DNA of 64,000 nucleotides from Hevea brasiliensis (GCF_030052815.1 NC_079509.1:48148313-48212312); one strand, 5' to 3'. Shown: positions 1 to 13,800, counted from the first letter of the stretch. Program-made: numbers and translations. Notes: a model not told the origin generated them from the sequence alone.

Positions 1-472
1 GTTAAACATCATATAATACTAAAAAAATAAATTTATAATTAAAAAAATAAATTAAAATGAAGTTTAATCATAATTAAGATAAAATATTACGTAAAGCATT
101 ATCCAGTAGATATAATTAAATTTGTAATTAGAAAAAAAAAGTTAAAAATAATAGTAAATATAAGTGTCAAATTTTGATTAATAATGGTTTCGTCTTTATA
201 TATAAAAAGAAAACTAAAATTTAGAAATTTACATATAGTATTTATATATTTAAGTGTTAAGAATTATGAAACATTCGTATTTTACTTTTGGTGAAATGTT
301 TGTGTTGACCTTTTATTTTTATATAATATTTATTTGATATTATATTAACTCATATTTTATATGTATTTATACATATTAAATATGCTATGATTCAAAAACT
401 TTTGAAATATATAATAAATAAATTTTTATTCATATTTATTATATCTTGTTATGTACCATGTATAAAAATAAA

Positions 473-480
<8 letters not shown>

Positions 481-554
<74 letters not shown>
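481..554. repeat. (TA)n microsatellite
   Basis: An uninterrupted alternating AT tract of about 74 bases. It is self-complementary and can extrude as a cruciform, so its length is likely to vary between individuals and assemblies. Confidence 0.95.
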
Positions 555-557
<3 letters not shown>

Positions 558-854
558 TCTAAATTTACATTAAATATATTTCCATTTATTTTATCTTATA
601 TTTCAAAATAAATAATTATATATTTTAGAATAAAATTATTAAGTTAAATATTATCAAATACCAATAATTAAATTTATAATTAAAAAATAAATTATATCAA
701 GTGTCGATTAATGATAGATAAAAATATTAAATTTTGATAAATAATATATATATTTATATATATAGCATTGTGTAGGATAACTCAATATATTAGCATCCTG
801 CTAAGAAATTAGAATTATATTTCTATTAATAATTTAAACTTTTGGTATGATGGT

Positions 855-926
855 ACAGCACTCGATCCCGCCTATATATATATATATAGATATATATATA
901 TATATATGTATGGAATCGAGCGCTGT
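855..926. repeat. Imperfect hairpin around a TA-rich loop
   Basis: The left arm ACAGCACTCGATCC (855-868) pairs with the right arm GGAATCGAGCGCTGT (912-926), with a mismatch and a one-base bulge. The roughly 43-base loop is almost pure TA. It could be a degraded MITE or simply cruciform-forming DNA; no target duplication was found. Confidence 0.6.
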
Positions 927-973
927 ATATATAAACACTTATTTTTGTATATATTGAAATAATCAAAATTTTC

Positions 974-1059
974 AATAAAAATTACCTTTATTACATATTT
1001 TCAAAATTTTCAAAAATTTTCAAAAATTTTGAAAATATGTAATAAAGGTAATTTTTATT
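974..1059. repeat. Perfect 37-bp inverted repeat with 12-base loop
   Basis: Bases 974-1010 are the exact reverse complement of 1023-1059, leaving a loop at 1011-1022. The outer 29 bp of each arm are non-repetitive sequence; the inner 8 bp are AAAATTTT. A perfect stem in fast-evolving AT-rich DNA suggests a young fold-back insertion or a template-switch event. Confidence 0.9.
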
Positions 1060-2440
1060 CATATTAGTTACATTTTATGTATACTATTTATAAAATAAAT
1101 TGTTAACTTTTACATATATAAATTGAAATTATATTCATATTAAATATATTTTCTTTCATTTATTATGTTAAACATATCTAATATTAATAATTTTATTTAT
1201 AATTAATCAAGATATATTGAAATGAAATTATTATTTTTTAAAAGGGATAATTGTAAAAGAATCGTGTATTTTTCAAAATTTGCAATTCTACTATACACTC
1301 TAAAAGTTGCTAATTAAATTTTAAAATTTTTAATTCATATTAATTCTACTTTATTGTTGATAAAACTGTTATCTAACTAATAAAGATGCTAAATTAACGT
1401 CTATAATAGGATATAATTGATAAAAATTAAAAAATATAAAATTTAATTAGTATCGGGTACAATTGCAAAATAAATTGAAAATGTATTTTTTTGTAATTTT
1501 TCAAAAATTATTAAATTTTAAAATAGAAATTATTAATTATAAATATATTTTATACAGATAATTTTTACGGGTATTTTATATAGATTATTCCTAATATAAT
1601 CTAAAGACTAAAAATATATTTTACTTAAATATTTGCAATAAAAATTATATATAATTAATTAAAAAATATAAAACAACAATAATAATTAAGTTTCTAAAAC
1701 TAATTAAAATTAGTTATATAAATTATTTTTTGCCATTAAATTTTATTTAAAATCACTTTTGTATCAATATTCAAATTTTATAAATTTTTTGATATTACTT
1801 ACTTTTATGTCATTTTTGGTATCTTATTTTTTATTCTCATTTTTTCACACTATTTTAATCACATTTTCATGTTGAAACACTTTAGGTCAATTAAATTAAT
1901 CCAAATCAAATTATTAATTAATTCTTAATTTTAAAAGTAATTATAAATTAATGAATTGGGAAAATATACTTATAATTTTTTTTATAATTATACCCATATT
2001 AAGAAAATTATCAATTAAATCTATACTTTTTAATTATTTTCAATTGTGTCATACCATGACATAATGTGATAATTTTATTAATGAGATAATAGTTTTATTA
2101 ATGATAAATTAGAATTAGTAAAAATTTAAAAATTTAGAAATTAATTAATAATTTTTACAAATAAATAAAATTATAAAAATTTAAAAAATAAATTTTTTTT
2201 AGCAGTAATCCCTTTTTAAAAATATGAAGTTGACGTTAATGTTGAAGATACAGGCCATTTTTTTGTTAATATTTTTTTTTGTGCTTGGCTTTCATATATA
2301 TTAGATTAAATAATATTTATTTAATATAATTTTTAAAAATATAAAAATAAAAATATTAGAATTAGCTTAAAATTAAATTTAATATATTTTAAAATTAAAA
2401 TTCCAAATAATTAAACGATTATTTTAAACTAAATTAATTT

Positions 2441-2794
2441 TCATTTAGACAGTCTCCTGTCCTCTTTTTCTCCTTTCTCCACTTAGAAAACATGAAAGTA
2501 TTAGGAAAAAACCAAACGGCAAACCCTAAGACCCTTTTCTCCCATTCTCTTGTACTGTTATCTCATTCATTCATTCATAAATTCCTGTAACACACCTAAA
2601 AATCCTAATTATTCCCATTTTTTCTTCCAATTAATACCGACCCGGAAGCATTATCATTTCCATATATGCATATATTGAAAAATTACATATAGATAAATAC
2701 TTGTTATGCTGATCGTTGTATAGAGAGAGAGTGAGGGGGAGAAACAGGGAAGAGATTGAAAATTGGCTTATTTTGAAGAGGGGAAAGAAAGCGG
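2441..2794 (+). promoter_or_regulatory. Putative core promoter and 5' leader of the Alfin-like gene, with telo-box
   Basis: Composition shifts here from extreme AT-richness to a pyrimidine-rich leader (about 2448-2482), common near plant transcription starts. A telo-box-like AAACCCTA lies at 2521-2528; such motifs occur in promoters of plant genes active in dividing cells. A short GA-rich stretch (about 2720-2760) precedes the start codon. No clear TATA box was found, and the transcription start cannot be fixed from sequence alone. Confidence 0.45.
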
Positions 2795-3999
2795 ATGGAG
2801 GGAATACCGCACGCAATACCTCGAACCGTTGAAGAAGTTTTCAGCGACTTCAAAGGCAGACGCAATGGCTTGATCAGGGCTCTCACCACCGGTTTGATTT
2901 TTGTTGTTTTTTCACTCTGTGTTATTAGCTTATGTGAATATATTTTGTAAATACACGTGCATATACTGAATTGGGATTTGCTTCTTTCGCATGTATCTTT
3001 CATGGGTTTCGCTTATTCATTTCTTGATTCTTTTGGGTTTGTTTTGTTGCAGATGTTGAGAAGTTTTACCAACAGTGCGACCCAGGTGGGTTTCTGTCAT
3101 CCTTTTGTTTTGGGACTTGGAATTTTACGTGGGTGTGTTGCAACTTTGTTTCGAAATTTGACACAGTGCGTATGAATAGTGCTACGTTGACTTTTAAATG
3201 AATAAATTAAGTTCGTGGTTTTTATTTTATTTCTTTTAATTTTTTTTTATCCAGTGTTCTTCATTGTTCACAGTTCATGATTTTGTTCACATGGGCATCC
3301 TGGAAATGGTATCTGTTATGCCTAATCTCTCTATGGCGGGGCTGTTAAGTTATATTGTCATTGTTTTCATTCCATATGGTGATTTTGCAAGAAATGAATA
3401 TCTGTTATTTGCAGTTTGTAATTTCGATTTTTATAGAGGGGAGTGAGAATAACAATGCATTATTTACCGTATCTAAACCCTTGACATGTCTTTTTTGAGA
3501 AAGAGAATGGGTATGAGAATATAATAGTTCATTTTTCTTGTCACTCTTACAAATTGCAGTGCACATGACTGCCAGATTGGAGAAAATAGATGATTTTAGC
3601 CCCCCTTTTTTTTTGTTACAATAATCTTTACTAGTTTAATTTGTTGAAAGTACTAAGATACTTGAGCTATGAATGAAGGTGGGATGAAGTGAAAATTTTT
3701 TGTGTTATGTATGCAGTATGCATGTAAAAGCTCATTTGGTTAATTATTCAACTACCTGTGAACAAGTATTTACTAATAAATCACCACTGTTATGTTATAA
3801 TATACTTCTCTTAGCTTATTGATTTAAAATGTTTAAATGCCTGTACATGTTCAAGCTTTTGCACCTTGCAAAGTTTGAGTTCAGGTGTGTGTCAAGTAAC
3901 CAGGTTCTTAATCACAGAAACATCAGCAATTAGAGAGGAAAATAGAAAAATAAAGGACAGATGGAATAGAGAAAAGAGAAAAGAAGAGAAAGAAGAATT

Positions 4000-4040
<41 letters not shown>

Positions 4041-7000
4041 ATCGATTAGAATTTCAGAATGACATTCCTAGAGCTATTCCAGCTCTTTTATAGACCAGTT
4101 CCAGCTGATAACTGCTTCTAACTAATTTTCCCTCCATCAGTCTGTTGACTTTCTTCTATCTATCTCCATCTATTACACATATTTCTAGATCTATTAATGT
4201 GAAAATTCATGAAATTGGACTGAATATAACTTCTGTTCTCCCAAGTAGCATCCGTTGATGGTAAGGAATGGAACTTTGGCTGAAATGACCCATAAAGTTT
4301 GGCTGAAAGTTTCGGGTACTTTCTCATTTACAGCTGGAAATATGAACTCTTAATTGACAAGATTTAACTTTCTTCCTTTTTCTTCAAATTTCACATGCTT
4401 GTTCCTTCAAGATCACAATACCATTTGATGTCTTGACTTTCTTCCTTCTTCTTCTCCAAATTTCCCATTCTTGTTTCTTCAATCTCACAATACCATTTGA
4501 TGTCAATGACAAAAAAGCATCACCAGCAGACAAGAAATGATTTTTTTTTTTGTTACATGAAAGAATTCTTCTGCAATCCCACTTTCTGCACAATAGGGAG
4601 TTAATTTCTTGCTTTTCCTTCTTGATATCTCCCATTCATCTTCCATGAGAATTATAAGATCACAACAGCTGAATTCACCATTTTCGCTCCCAAAATACTG
4701 CCACTTGCTTGCAAAACTCACACTTTAACCCTCTTATTTTTTTTTTTCCAAGAACATCTCCAAGAATTTATGCAGCAAAATTTTTGGAATGAGTTGTGCA
4801 ATTCTTTTACATTCAATTTGCTGTTTTCCCCATTGCGGACTCAAGTTGCCCATCATCACCATCATTATCATTCTCTTCCTCAGAGTCCTTATCATTCACA
4901 TTGGAAACTTCACCTGAGGCATCTTGTTCTTCACTTAGCTTTTCAAAAGCTCCAAGAAGTTGTTCATCATTGGTTATTTGTTCCCTGACATCATTCTTCA
5001 GTGCATCTTCATTAGTAAAGACTATAACATGTTCCCTTTTCCCGTGAATCGATTCCTTCCATTTGCCTATTTTCTTCCAAATCAATTTCTCAAAATTTCC
5101 AATTTTTGATCAGTGAACTTTTCGTATCTTTGAAATAATTTATATTTTGCCATGTTCTAAAGCAAGAATCTTTTGTTTCCAAGATTGCTCTTCCATAACC
5201 AGAGGAACAGAGAAAGAGCAATTGAGGAAGAGCAAGAATTTAAGAAAAATCATCGAGAAAGTAGAAGAAAGTAGAGGAAAAAAGAAATCAGATTGGAATA
5301 GAAAAGGGTAGCTGAAACAGGAACCCAAAACAAGAAACAGGGAAATGGAAACCCTAGAATGAATCTGAGAATGAAACTAGTTGAGAAAAAAAAGATAGAA
5401 AAAGAGGAGGAAAGAATCTAAGTGTTGTAGATTCAAGAACTTCAAGAAAGAAAACAAAATCAAGAAGATAGAAGAAGAATTCCGAGAAAGGTAGAAGAGG
5501 GAAAGAAGGAAGAAATCACGAGGAAGAAGAAGAAGAAGAAATAAAGGGATAGAAAGGGAAGAAAGAAGAAGAGGAGGAAGAATAAGAAGAGAGAGGAGAA
5601 ATAGAGGGAAAGCGAGAAGAGAAGTAATAAGAAATAAAGGGAAGAAATCTCAGGGAAGAAGGACGAAGAAATAGAGCAAAACATGTAATGTGACTTGAGC
5701 ATGATATTGCAAAACAGGTTTGGTATAGTATTTTTCTAATAATTTTATTGTAATTAGCATAGTAGTTAAAAGGCACAAGAAGGAGCAAAGTGTGTGACTA
5801 GTCTTGCCCTTGCAACCTTTCACATAAATTTCGGCAAGATTCTCTCAATTATCTTTTAGGCTTCCTTTGAAAAAAGTCATTTGCAAGAAAAGAATTCAAA
5901 TAAATTTTCATACAATCATATTACTTTTAGCATGATTTTTATTTTTAAAATAAATTCTTTATTTAAGTTAAAAGAATTAAATTCTTTCAATTCTTATGTT
6001 TCTAAACACGAGAATTGATAAAAATGAAATTAATTGAATTAAATTCTTGTAAAAATCTAGTTTCCAAATAGTTTGTAGAGATTGACTTGTATATGTCAAC
6101 ACATGCATACACAAAGTTATATATGTTAAAGGAATGTGTACAAGATTAAAGCTCATTACAAAGAAAGAGGTTAAAATTATGTTTGTCAACATAAGACTAA
6201 AGTTCATTTGAATTTGGAATGAGATTGATTAATTCCTAAGTTAGTGGTAGAAAGCGTGAGAAGAAAATAGGGAGACCTAAAATGATGCGAAGGGCAATAG
6301 TACTCAACTCAATTCAATTAAGTCTATCCTAAGAATTTGGTGTCGGCTATATGGATTCTTTTTCTCTATTCTAAACGATTTTGGGTTAAATCCTTGGAAA
6401 TGTGTAATGCTTCTAGGTCATGTTGTATTATTCTCCTCCAAGTCAGTTTAGGTCTACCCCTTCTTTTCTTTCTATCCCCTAACCTAATGTGCTCTACTTG
6501 TCTGACTGGAGCCTTGTATGTCTACGCTTCACATGATCAAACCACCTCAATCTCCCTTCTCTCAACTTATCCTCAATTGTCACCACTCCTACCTTTTCTC
6601 TAATACTCTCATTACGGACTTTATCTAGTCTAGTATGACCACTTATCTACCTTAACATTCTCATCTCCGCAACTCTTATCTTAGACACATACGTTCCTTC
6701 AGCGCCCAACACTCACTACTACATAACATGGCCGGTCGTATGGCTGTACGGTAAAATTTTCCTTTCAACTTATTGAGAATCTTGCGATCACATAAAACTC
6801 CCGTGACATTTCTCCACTTGAACCATCCGGATTTAATCTTATGATTAACATTCTCCTCACATCCCCCATCTACTTGAAGGATTGAACCGAGATATTTAAA
6901 GTGATTACTTTGGGGCAGTACCACTCTATCCAAACTAACTCCTTCCCTATTATCAGTTCGGCCTTCACTGAACTTGCAATGCATGTGTTCTGTCTTTGTT

Positions 7001-10000
7001 CTACTTAACTTAAAACCCTTTGACTCTAGAGTACTTCTTCAAAGCTTTAGCTTTTTATTGACTCATTTCGCGTCTCATCTATCAGAACTATATCATCTGC
7101 AATCATTATGCACTAAGGGATACTCTCTTGTATATGTTTCGTCAATTCATTTGAAACTAATGTAAAAAGGTAAGAGCTTACAGCTGAACCTTGGTATAAT
7201 CCAATTGAGATAGGAAAAATTTCGTGTCCCTCCCACTGTGCGCACAATAGTAGTTGCTCCTTCATATATATCTTTTAACACTTGTATGTACCTAATAGAT
7301 ACCTTCTTTTGTTCTAACACTCTCCATAAGACATATCTTGGAACACTATTATAAGCCTTCTTCAAATCGATAAAAACCATGTGTAGATCTTTCTTCATAT
7401 CTCTATATTTCTCCATCAAGCTTCTAATGAGAAAGATCGCTTCCATAGTTGAACGATCGGGCATGAAGCCAAACTGATTGGGAGAGATAGAAGTGTCATG
7501 ATATAGTCGATGTTCCACAACTCTCTCCCACAACTTCATAGTATGGCTCATGAGTTAATTCCCCTGTAGTTTGAGCAAATTTGTATGTCTCTCTTATTTT
7601 TAAAAATAGGTACTAAAATACTCCTCTTCCATTCATCATCCATTTTCTTTGAGTTTATAATCTTATTAAACAATTTAGTTAACTATGCCATTTCTATATC
7701 TCCAAAACACTTCTACACTTCAATTGGTATTCCATTGGGTCCACAAGCTTTATCCAATTTCATTCTCTTAAGTGCTTCTTTTACTTCTAAAGATCTAATC
7801 CTTCTAGTGTAATTAACATTCTTTTCTACTGCTCTGTAGTCTATATTCACGCTATTACCATTTTGACTATTGTTAAAGAGATCATCAAAATAATTTCTCC
7901 ATCTTTCTTTGATGTTCTCATCTTTCACCAACACTTTTTCTTCTTTATCCTTAATGCACCTAGCTTGATTGTGATTTTGACATTTCTTTTCTCTCCTCCT
8001 TGCTGATTTATAAATATCTTTCTCCTCTTCTTTAGTTCCAAGTTTCTCATATAACTTTTCAAAGGCCTGCGCTATTGCTTGACTAACTGTTTTTTTTGCC
8101 TCTTTCTTTGCTATCTTGTACTGTTCATATGCCTCATAATTATCACACTTAGGTAATTTCTTATACCATTCTCTCTTTCTCTTCATTGCCTTTTGTACTT
8201 CCTCATTCTTCCACCATCTCTTTTTTGAGGGTGTTCTATATCCTCTAGACTCTCCAAGTACTTTTCTAGCTACTTTTCTAATCTTTGATGCCATTTGTAT
8301 CCACATATTATTGGCCTCCACATCCAGCTTCCATGTTTCGGACTTGAGAAGCTCATTTTTGAACTTCACTTGCTTTACTCCTTTGAACTCCCACCATTTT
8401 GTTCGAGCTTACACTATTTCTTCTAACCTTACTTGAATTGTTCCTAAACTTGACATTTAATACCACTAACCGTTGTTGACTTGTTAAAGCCTCTCCTGGA
8501 ATGACCTTGCAATCCTTGCATAGAACTCTATTTGTCTTCCTGGTTAAGAGGAAGTCAATTTGGCTTCCATTTTGCCCACTTTTAAAAGTTATTTAATGTG
8601 ATTCTCTTTTTATAAAGTAGGTATTTGCTAGTATTAGGTCATATGCCATAGCAAAATCCAGGATACTTTTTCCCTCCTCATTTCGGCTGCTAAAACCAAA
8701 ATCTCCATAGACATTCTTATAACCTTGCCTATCACTTCCTACATGTCTATTCAATTCTCCGTCGATGAAAACATTCTCTTTATTCGGTATGCTTTGCATT
8801 AGATCATCCATATCTTTCCAAAATCTTTGTTTACTCTCAATAACTAGTCCTATTTGTGGGGCATAAGCACTAACTACATTTATTGTTTCTACTTCTAGTA
8901 CTAGCTTTACTAGTATAATTCTATCTCCTACTCTTTTGACAGCTATTATAGTATCTTTCAATGTCCTGTCTATGATTATGCCCACTCCGTTCTTGTTCCT
9001 CCCATTTCCGGTAAATTACAGTTTGTACCCTGAATTACCCACTTTCTTGCTTTTCTCTCCTACCCATTTAATCTCCTGAATGCAAGCAATATTCACCCTT
9101 CTCCTTTCCAAGGTATCCACAAGCTCCATTAATTTTCCTGTAAGTGATTCAACATTCTAAGTATCAACCCTGATTCTCCTCCTATTCTGTTCCTTTCTAA
9201 TTGATCTCCTTCTATGATATCTTCTATTGTTCTTTATGCCTATCTTGTGTTCTGTTCCACTATCTGTTCCACTATCTGTTCTACTATCTGTCTTATGGAC
9301 TAACTTCTTTACCCACACCCGTTCATGATGTCGAAACCTTTGCTCATTTAACACCACACTCGAGCGCAGGCATGGCGCGTCGCTTTCGGTGAACGCCCTA
9401 CACCCTTGCATATTTCTCACTGCACTTGGGCTCCAATGTAGCGCGTCGTAAGTAGAGGACGCTCTAACGTTTATATCATTTGAATCTATATCATAAGGTG
9501 TGACGAAATTTTTACGCTGGTTGTCACCTACCGTAACCCTTCTCCTTTATTCGGGTTTGGGACCGGCTAAGCACAAACTATTTAGACGGAGTTACGCGAA
9601 GGGCAATAGTATCAAAATATTTTTAATTTTTGGATAATGATGCAGAATTGGTTTCGAATGGAGCTAAATAGTGAAAAAGGATCTATATAGTTGACTCTAA
9701 CTAGTTTGAGATTAAGATTTAGTTGTTATTGTTATAGTTGTTATGAGTTGACTTTCCTTTTTCCTTTGTTTGGTTGTGTCCTTTTTTTTTTCCCCAAATT
9801 TAATTAAGCTTTATCTTCATTGCTCAATTTTTTTTGTCGCCCTTTTTCTTTTTCTTTTTTTACATGCCTCTTTGTTCCTCTCTCTTGTATAGGTGCTTTT
9901 TTCTTTTAGATGTTTTCTGTTGCACTTTTGCTTAGTTTTTATAGAAGAAAACTCTGCCTACTTACCCAACTTATATGAATTGATGTTATATTGTTTATTT

Positions 10001-10810
10001 GACTATAAGCAATCTGCAATTAAGGAAAGAAAAGAGGTTAAATTGACAACATACAACATATTTCTTCTTTCTCAATGAAGAAGACTAGGTTACTCATGAT
10101 GATGAGGTTTTTCTTATATTTTTTTTTTGTTTTGCTATTTAGTAAGAATTTTGGAATATGATTTAAGGGTTTAAAATCTTTTATTTTTGTTTTTATTTAA
10201 ATTTCAAAAACATTGACTCTAGAATCCTAAAGGATTTATGTTATTAATACGAGTTGACTTTTATTGGATTAGTTATCTAATTATTTTCTTTTGTGTTTCA
10301 TGTCACTTAGGCTTGCGCCTTTGACTTGTGTCTAGCTTCTAGAACCCCTTTGCGCCTTAATGCGCATTGTGTGTTTAATAACTATGATAATGAGGGAAAC
10401 TTCTTAACATGAATTCGTTTGGAGGCATGGTTTTAAACAATGTAACGACCATTATTTTTGGGTTTTTCAAGGAGCCGTTACCCTTTACCCCGTTATTTAA
10501 AGGTAGATTATGAGTTGTATTGATAATGGCCGTTACCACCATTACATAACGGTAATGGCCGTTATTTACCGTTAAGTAATAGTAATGGCTGTTACCTCTT
10601 TAATTCAGTTGACAAAAAAATATGCATGCAGTGTTTTCTTTAGTTTTTTCATTCTTTGTTGTTCCGGCCTTTCAACTACTATTTGTATCACATTTTCTCT
10701 CAATATTTCACCTAAACTTCTCATTCTTTCTACAAATCTCTCCGTTATTCTTTTTCAAGGTAATATCATCAAATATTTCTATTTTTCACAAACACTTCTT
10801 ACAAAAGGTG

Positions 10811-10870
<60 letters not shown>

Positions 10871-13800
10871 TATTTTTTTTTTTTTTGCATATTTGTTGAA
10901 GAAAATTTTGTTTGATATTAGGTTTGTTGTTAAATTTATAGTATGAAGCATTGGTTTGGTTGATCTATAGGTTTATGTATTTTTTTCTAATTTGAGTTAT
11001 TTTCAAAATTAATTTTACTAAAATACATTATTACTAACATCTAATTTGATGTATTTATTCTTATTATATGGTTGCACATCTTAGTTTTACTTGTATCTAC
11101 TAATATCTACTCATTTTATGAATTTTGCAAAATTTTCAAAATAACTTGCATAGTGCCAGGCTGTTACCATAATGTTATGGCCGTTATATGCCTGTTTTCA
11201 TTACTGTTGACCATAACAGCGAACGCTGCCGCGATCGCGATTTAAAATTATGTTTGGAGGATTCAATGCAAATATGCTATTATTTGTATGAATCATGTCT
11301 CCGAGTGTTTCCAATTTGCCATGTTGTAGATGCTCAAGATCATCTATTATTTATATATTAATTTCCTATTTTTGGATTAATAGGGGATATTAATATTGGT
11401 TTTCATTGTTTATCTGTTGCCTTTCAATTCTTTAACTTGGGCAGGTATTAGGGTGAGCATTGAAACGAAGAGTTCAGGATGATGAAATCTCTTGTTTTTG
11501 CAGTTATTAACATCAATGAATTGTAGCACTTAAAAATATTTTTTTTAGTAATTATACCATTTTTAGCTTTTGAGTCATAAAACTGAAATAATGAATACTG
11601 TGTGTATAATCATCATTTAAGGGTTAATCCCTTTCATCTAAGATATCAGTCGTATATTGCTGGCAACCAAATTGCAATGTTGTCACTAGGTGCCTGGGTG
11701 AGGCAAAATCCAGGTGCCTCGCCCGGGAAGCCTCTAGGCGTGGTGACTTTAACTAGGTGTTGCCTGGGCGCACAGGCGAGGTGAGGAAAGGCGAGGAATT
11801 GCAAGAAACTTAAAAAAAATAAAAAAGTTGAAAGAGAAACTGATCATGGTCACCTTCTCCCATTTCTTTCTTTTTTTCTTTTGGTTAAACATGTCCATTA
11901 TTTTTCTTCATTCTTCTCTTCTATCTTTCCTCAAATTCTGGAATTCTTTTTTTGGAGGTCACTTTTTTTTCTTAAACCAGTATATTATTTGAAATTCTGC
12001 ATGTATTTTATATTTTTTGGTCTAAAATTCTGTCACATTTTTGTTATTCTAGCTGAGTTTGTTTATTGTTCATTTTCATGTTCTTATTACTCCTTATTAG
12101 AAGTGTTGTGGAGTTCTTTGGATTTCATTGTTCTTATACTCAGTCAGTGGAAATAAAAAAATATTTTCATTATTCTCCTTCATTGATATATGATTTAAAT
12201 TGCTAACTCCATCAAATACACTGTCCATCCCAAGTATTTTTACTCCTCTTGAGTATTATTTTTTAAGAAAACCTTCAATAAATGCAGTGAATATTATTTT
12301 TCTAAAATTTTGTTACGTTACACTATACAATCTACTTGAGTACTCTATTACAATAATCTAATCTATTCTAGTATTTATGAGTTACCATTCTAATATATTC
12401 TATTGATCTTAATTCTTATGATGGAATTTTTTTTTTTATTTTTTTATTTGTTTAGGATCAAAACAAATGGCTGAAAGATCTATAGCATTATCACACAAAC
12501 AATAAAAAGGATCCAGCATGAAAACATAGAGGAATGCTTTTGATCTTGAAGCTTAAAACATATAATATATTATGAAATAGGAATATGATATTTAGCAATT
12601 TATTGATTGTGTAATATATTAGAGTTTTTTACATTATATATTTAATTATTTATTATTTTAAAATAAATTAGCGCCTCATTTCGCTCGGGTGAGCACCTAT
12701 AAATGATCTGCTTGCCCCGAAATGATCTGGCTTAGTGTGTTGGGCGATAGAGGACCTTCTTGCCTTAAGGGCGTCTAGCGCTTTTGACAACACTGCCAAA
12801 TTGTTGGTCAAAAGATATATGTATGTGTCGGAGGTTTTTCCCCCTGCTTATGCATTCTCCACTAGTTAAGCTAGTGTGGGATATAGATTTTCTTGCAATT
12901 TGAATGTGTTTTATATCAGACATTTTGTTAGGAAGTTGAGATATTTTTTAGATGCATAAAATGTGTTGTTTAATTGTGTTATGTTTTTTTTTTTAACAGA
13001 AAAGGAGAACCTGTGTCTATATGGACTTCCAAATGAGACATGGGAAGTTAACCTGCCCGTGGAAGAGGTGCCTCCTGAGCTTCCTGAGCCGGCTCTGGGT
13101 ATAAATTTTGCTAGAGATGGGATGCAAGAGAAGGACTGGTTGTCACTTGTTGCAGTTCACAGTGATTCTTGGTTGCTTGCTGTAGCATTTTATTTTGGTG
13201 CACGCTTTGGGTTTGGTAAGAATGAAAGGTATGGGTAACAAGTATAATGCATGAGTTGCTGTTTTCCACAATTTGCATTGCCATGCCCTCGTGGTTTTGC
13301 CATGTTATATTAAATCACTCTGGTGCTCCCTTTTTTATTCTCTTCTCTCATTCTTTCAAGTTCTTAGGCTAGTTTCTTAAATATTTTTGCTGACTAAAAT
13401 GCTATGTTATATGATGCAATGGCTCTTTATTTCTGTGATGTTGAAGGTAATGATGTCAAAACTTTATATGGCAAGAGAAGACTTGGGTTTTTATTTATTT
13501 CCTTCTCTTGTTACAAGATGTAATGTTCAGTAATCAGTTGTTGCCTTGTTGGGAACCCTAGAATAGAGTTGTGTTGACTTTTGACAATTGATCCACAACA
13601 TTTAACTACGGAAGCACTGTCATGAAATAGGTTGAACATAATGGAAAAAAAGGTTGTTCATTGACAATGATCATTAGTGGGGACTTTACAATTGGAGATG
13701 AGTTGACAATTGGTTTATAAGACATTTGACTGGGGAAGAACCTGCATGAAATGGTCTTCATCGTAACAGAAAAATGGTTATTTAATATTTTCTGCTATGA

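Larger units (their letters stand above)
1..2440. other. AT-rich intergenic DNA upstream of the Alfin-like gene
   Basis: No convincing coding sequence. The stretch is very AT-rich, with many poly-A/T and TA runs. It holds a long (TA)n microsatellite and two hairpins that are listed separately. It probably contains old, unrecognisable transposon debris, but no terminal repeats or target duplications could be assigned here beyond those hairpins. Confidence 0.7.
3086..6214. other. First third of intron 2, no gene recognised
   Basis: Intron sequence of the Alfin-like gene before the LINE insertion. It contains a (GA)n run, a 72-bp tandem duplication and a long purine-rich tract, listed separately. 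Short open frames on the minus strand between 4384 and 5085 are acidic or lysine-rich and match no family I recognise. They may be debris of an old retroelement. Confidence 0.6.

Noticed and set aside
2957..3446. Plus-strand frames across intron 1 and early intron 2
   Set aside because: They run through the splice sites of the Alfin-like gene and lack any domain; the 33-base exon 2 lies inside the first one in a frame that fits the family.
5460..5788. Serine/phenylalanine-rich antisense frames
   Set aside because: They are the complement of a polypurine tract with no start context or domain.
10585..10915. Frames with tyrosine or isoleucine runs
   Set aside because: They are translations of a TTA microsatellite inside a transposon.
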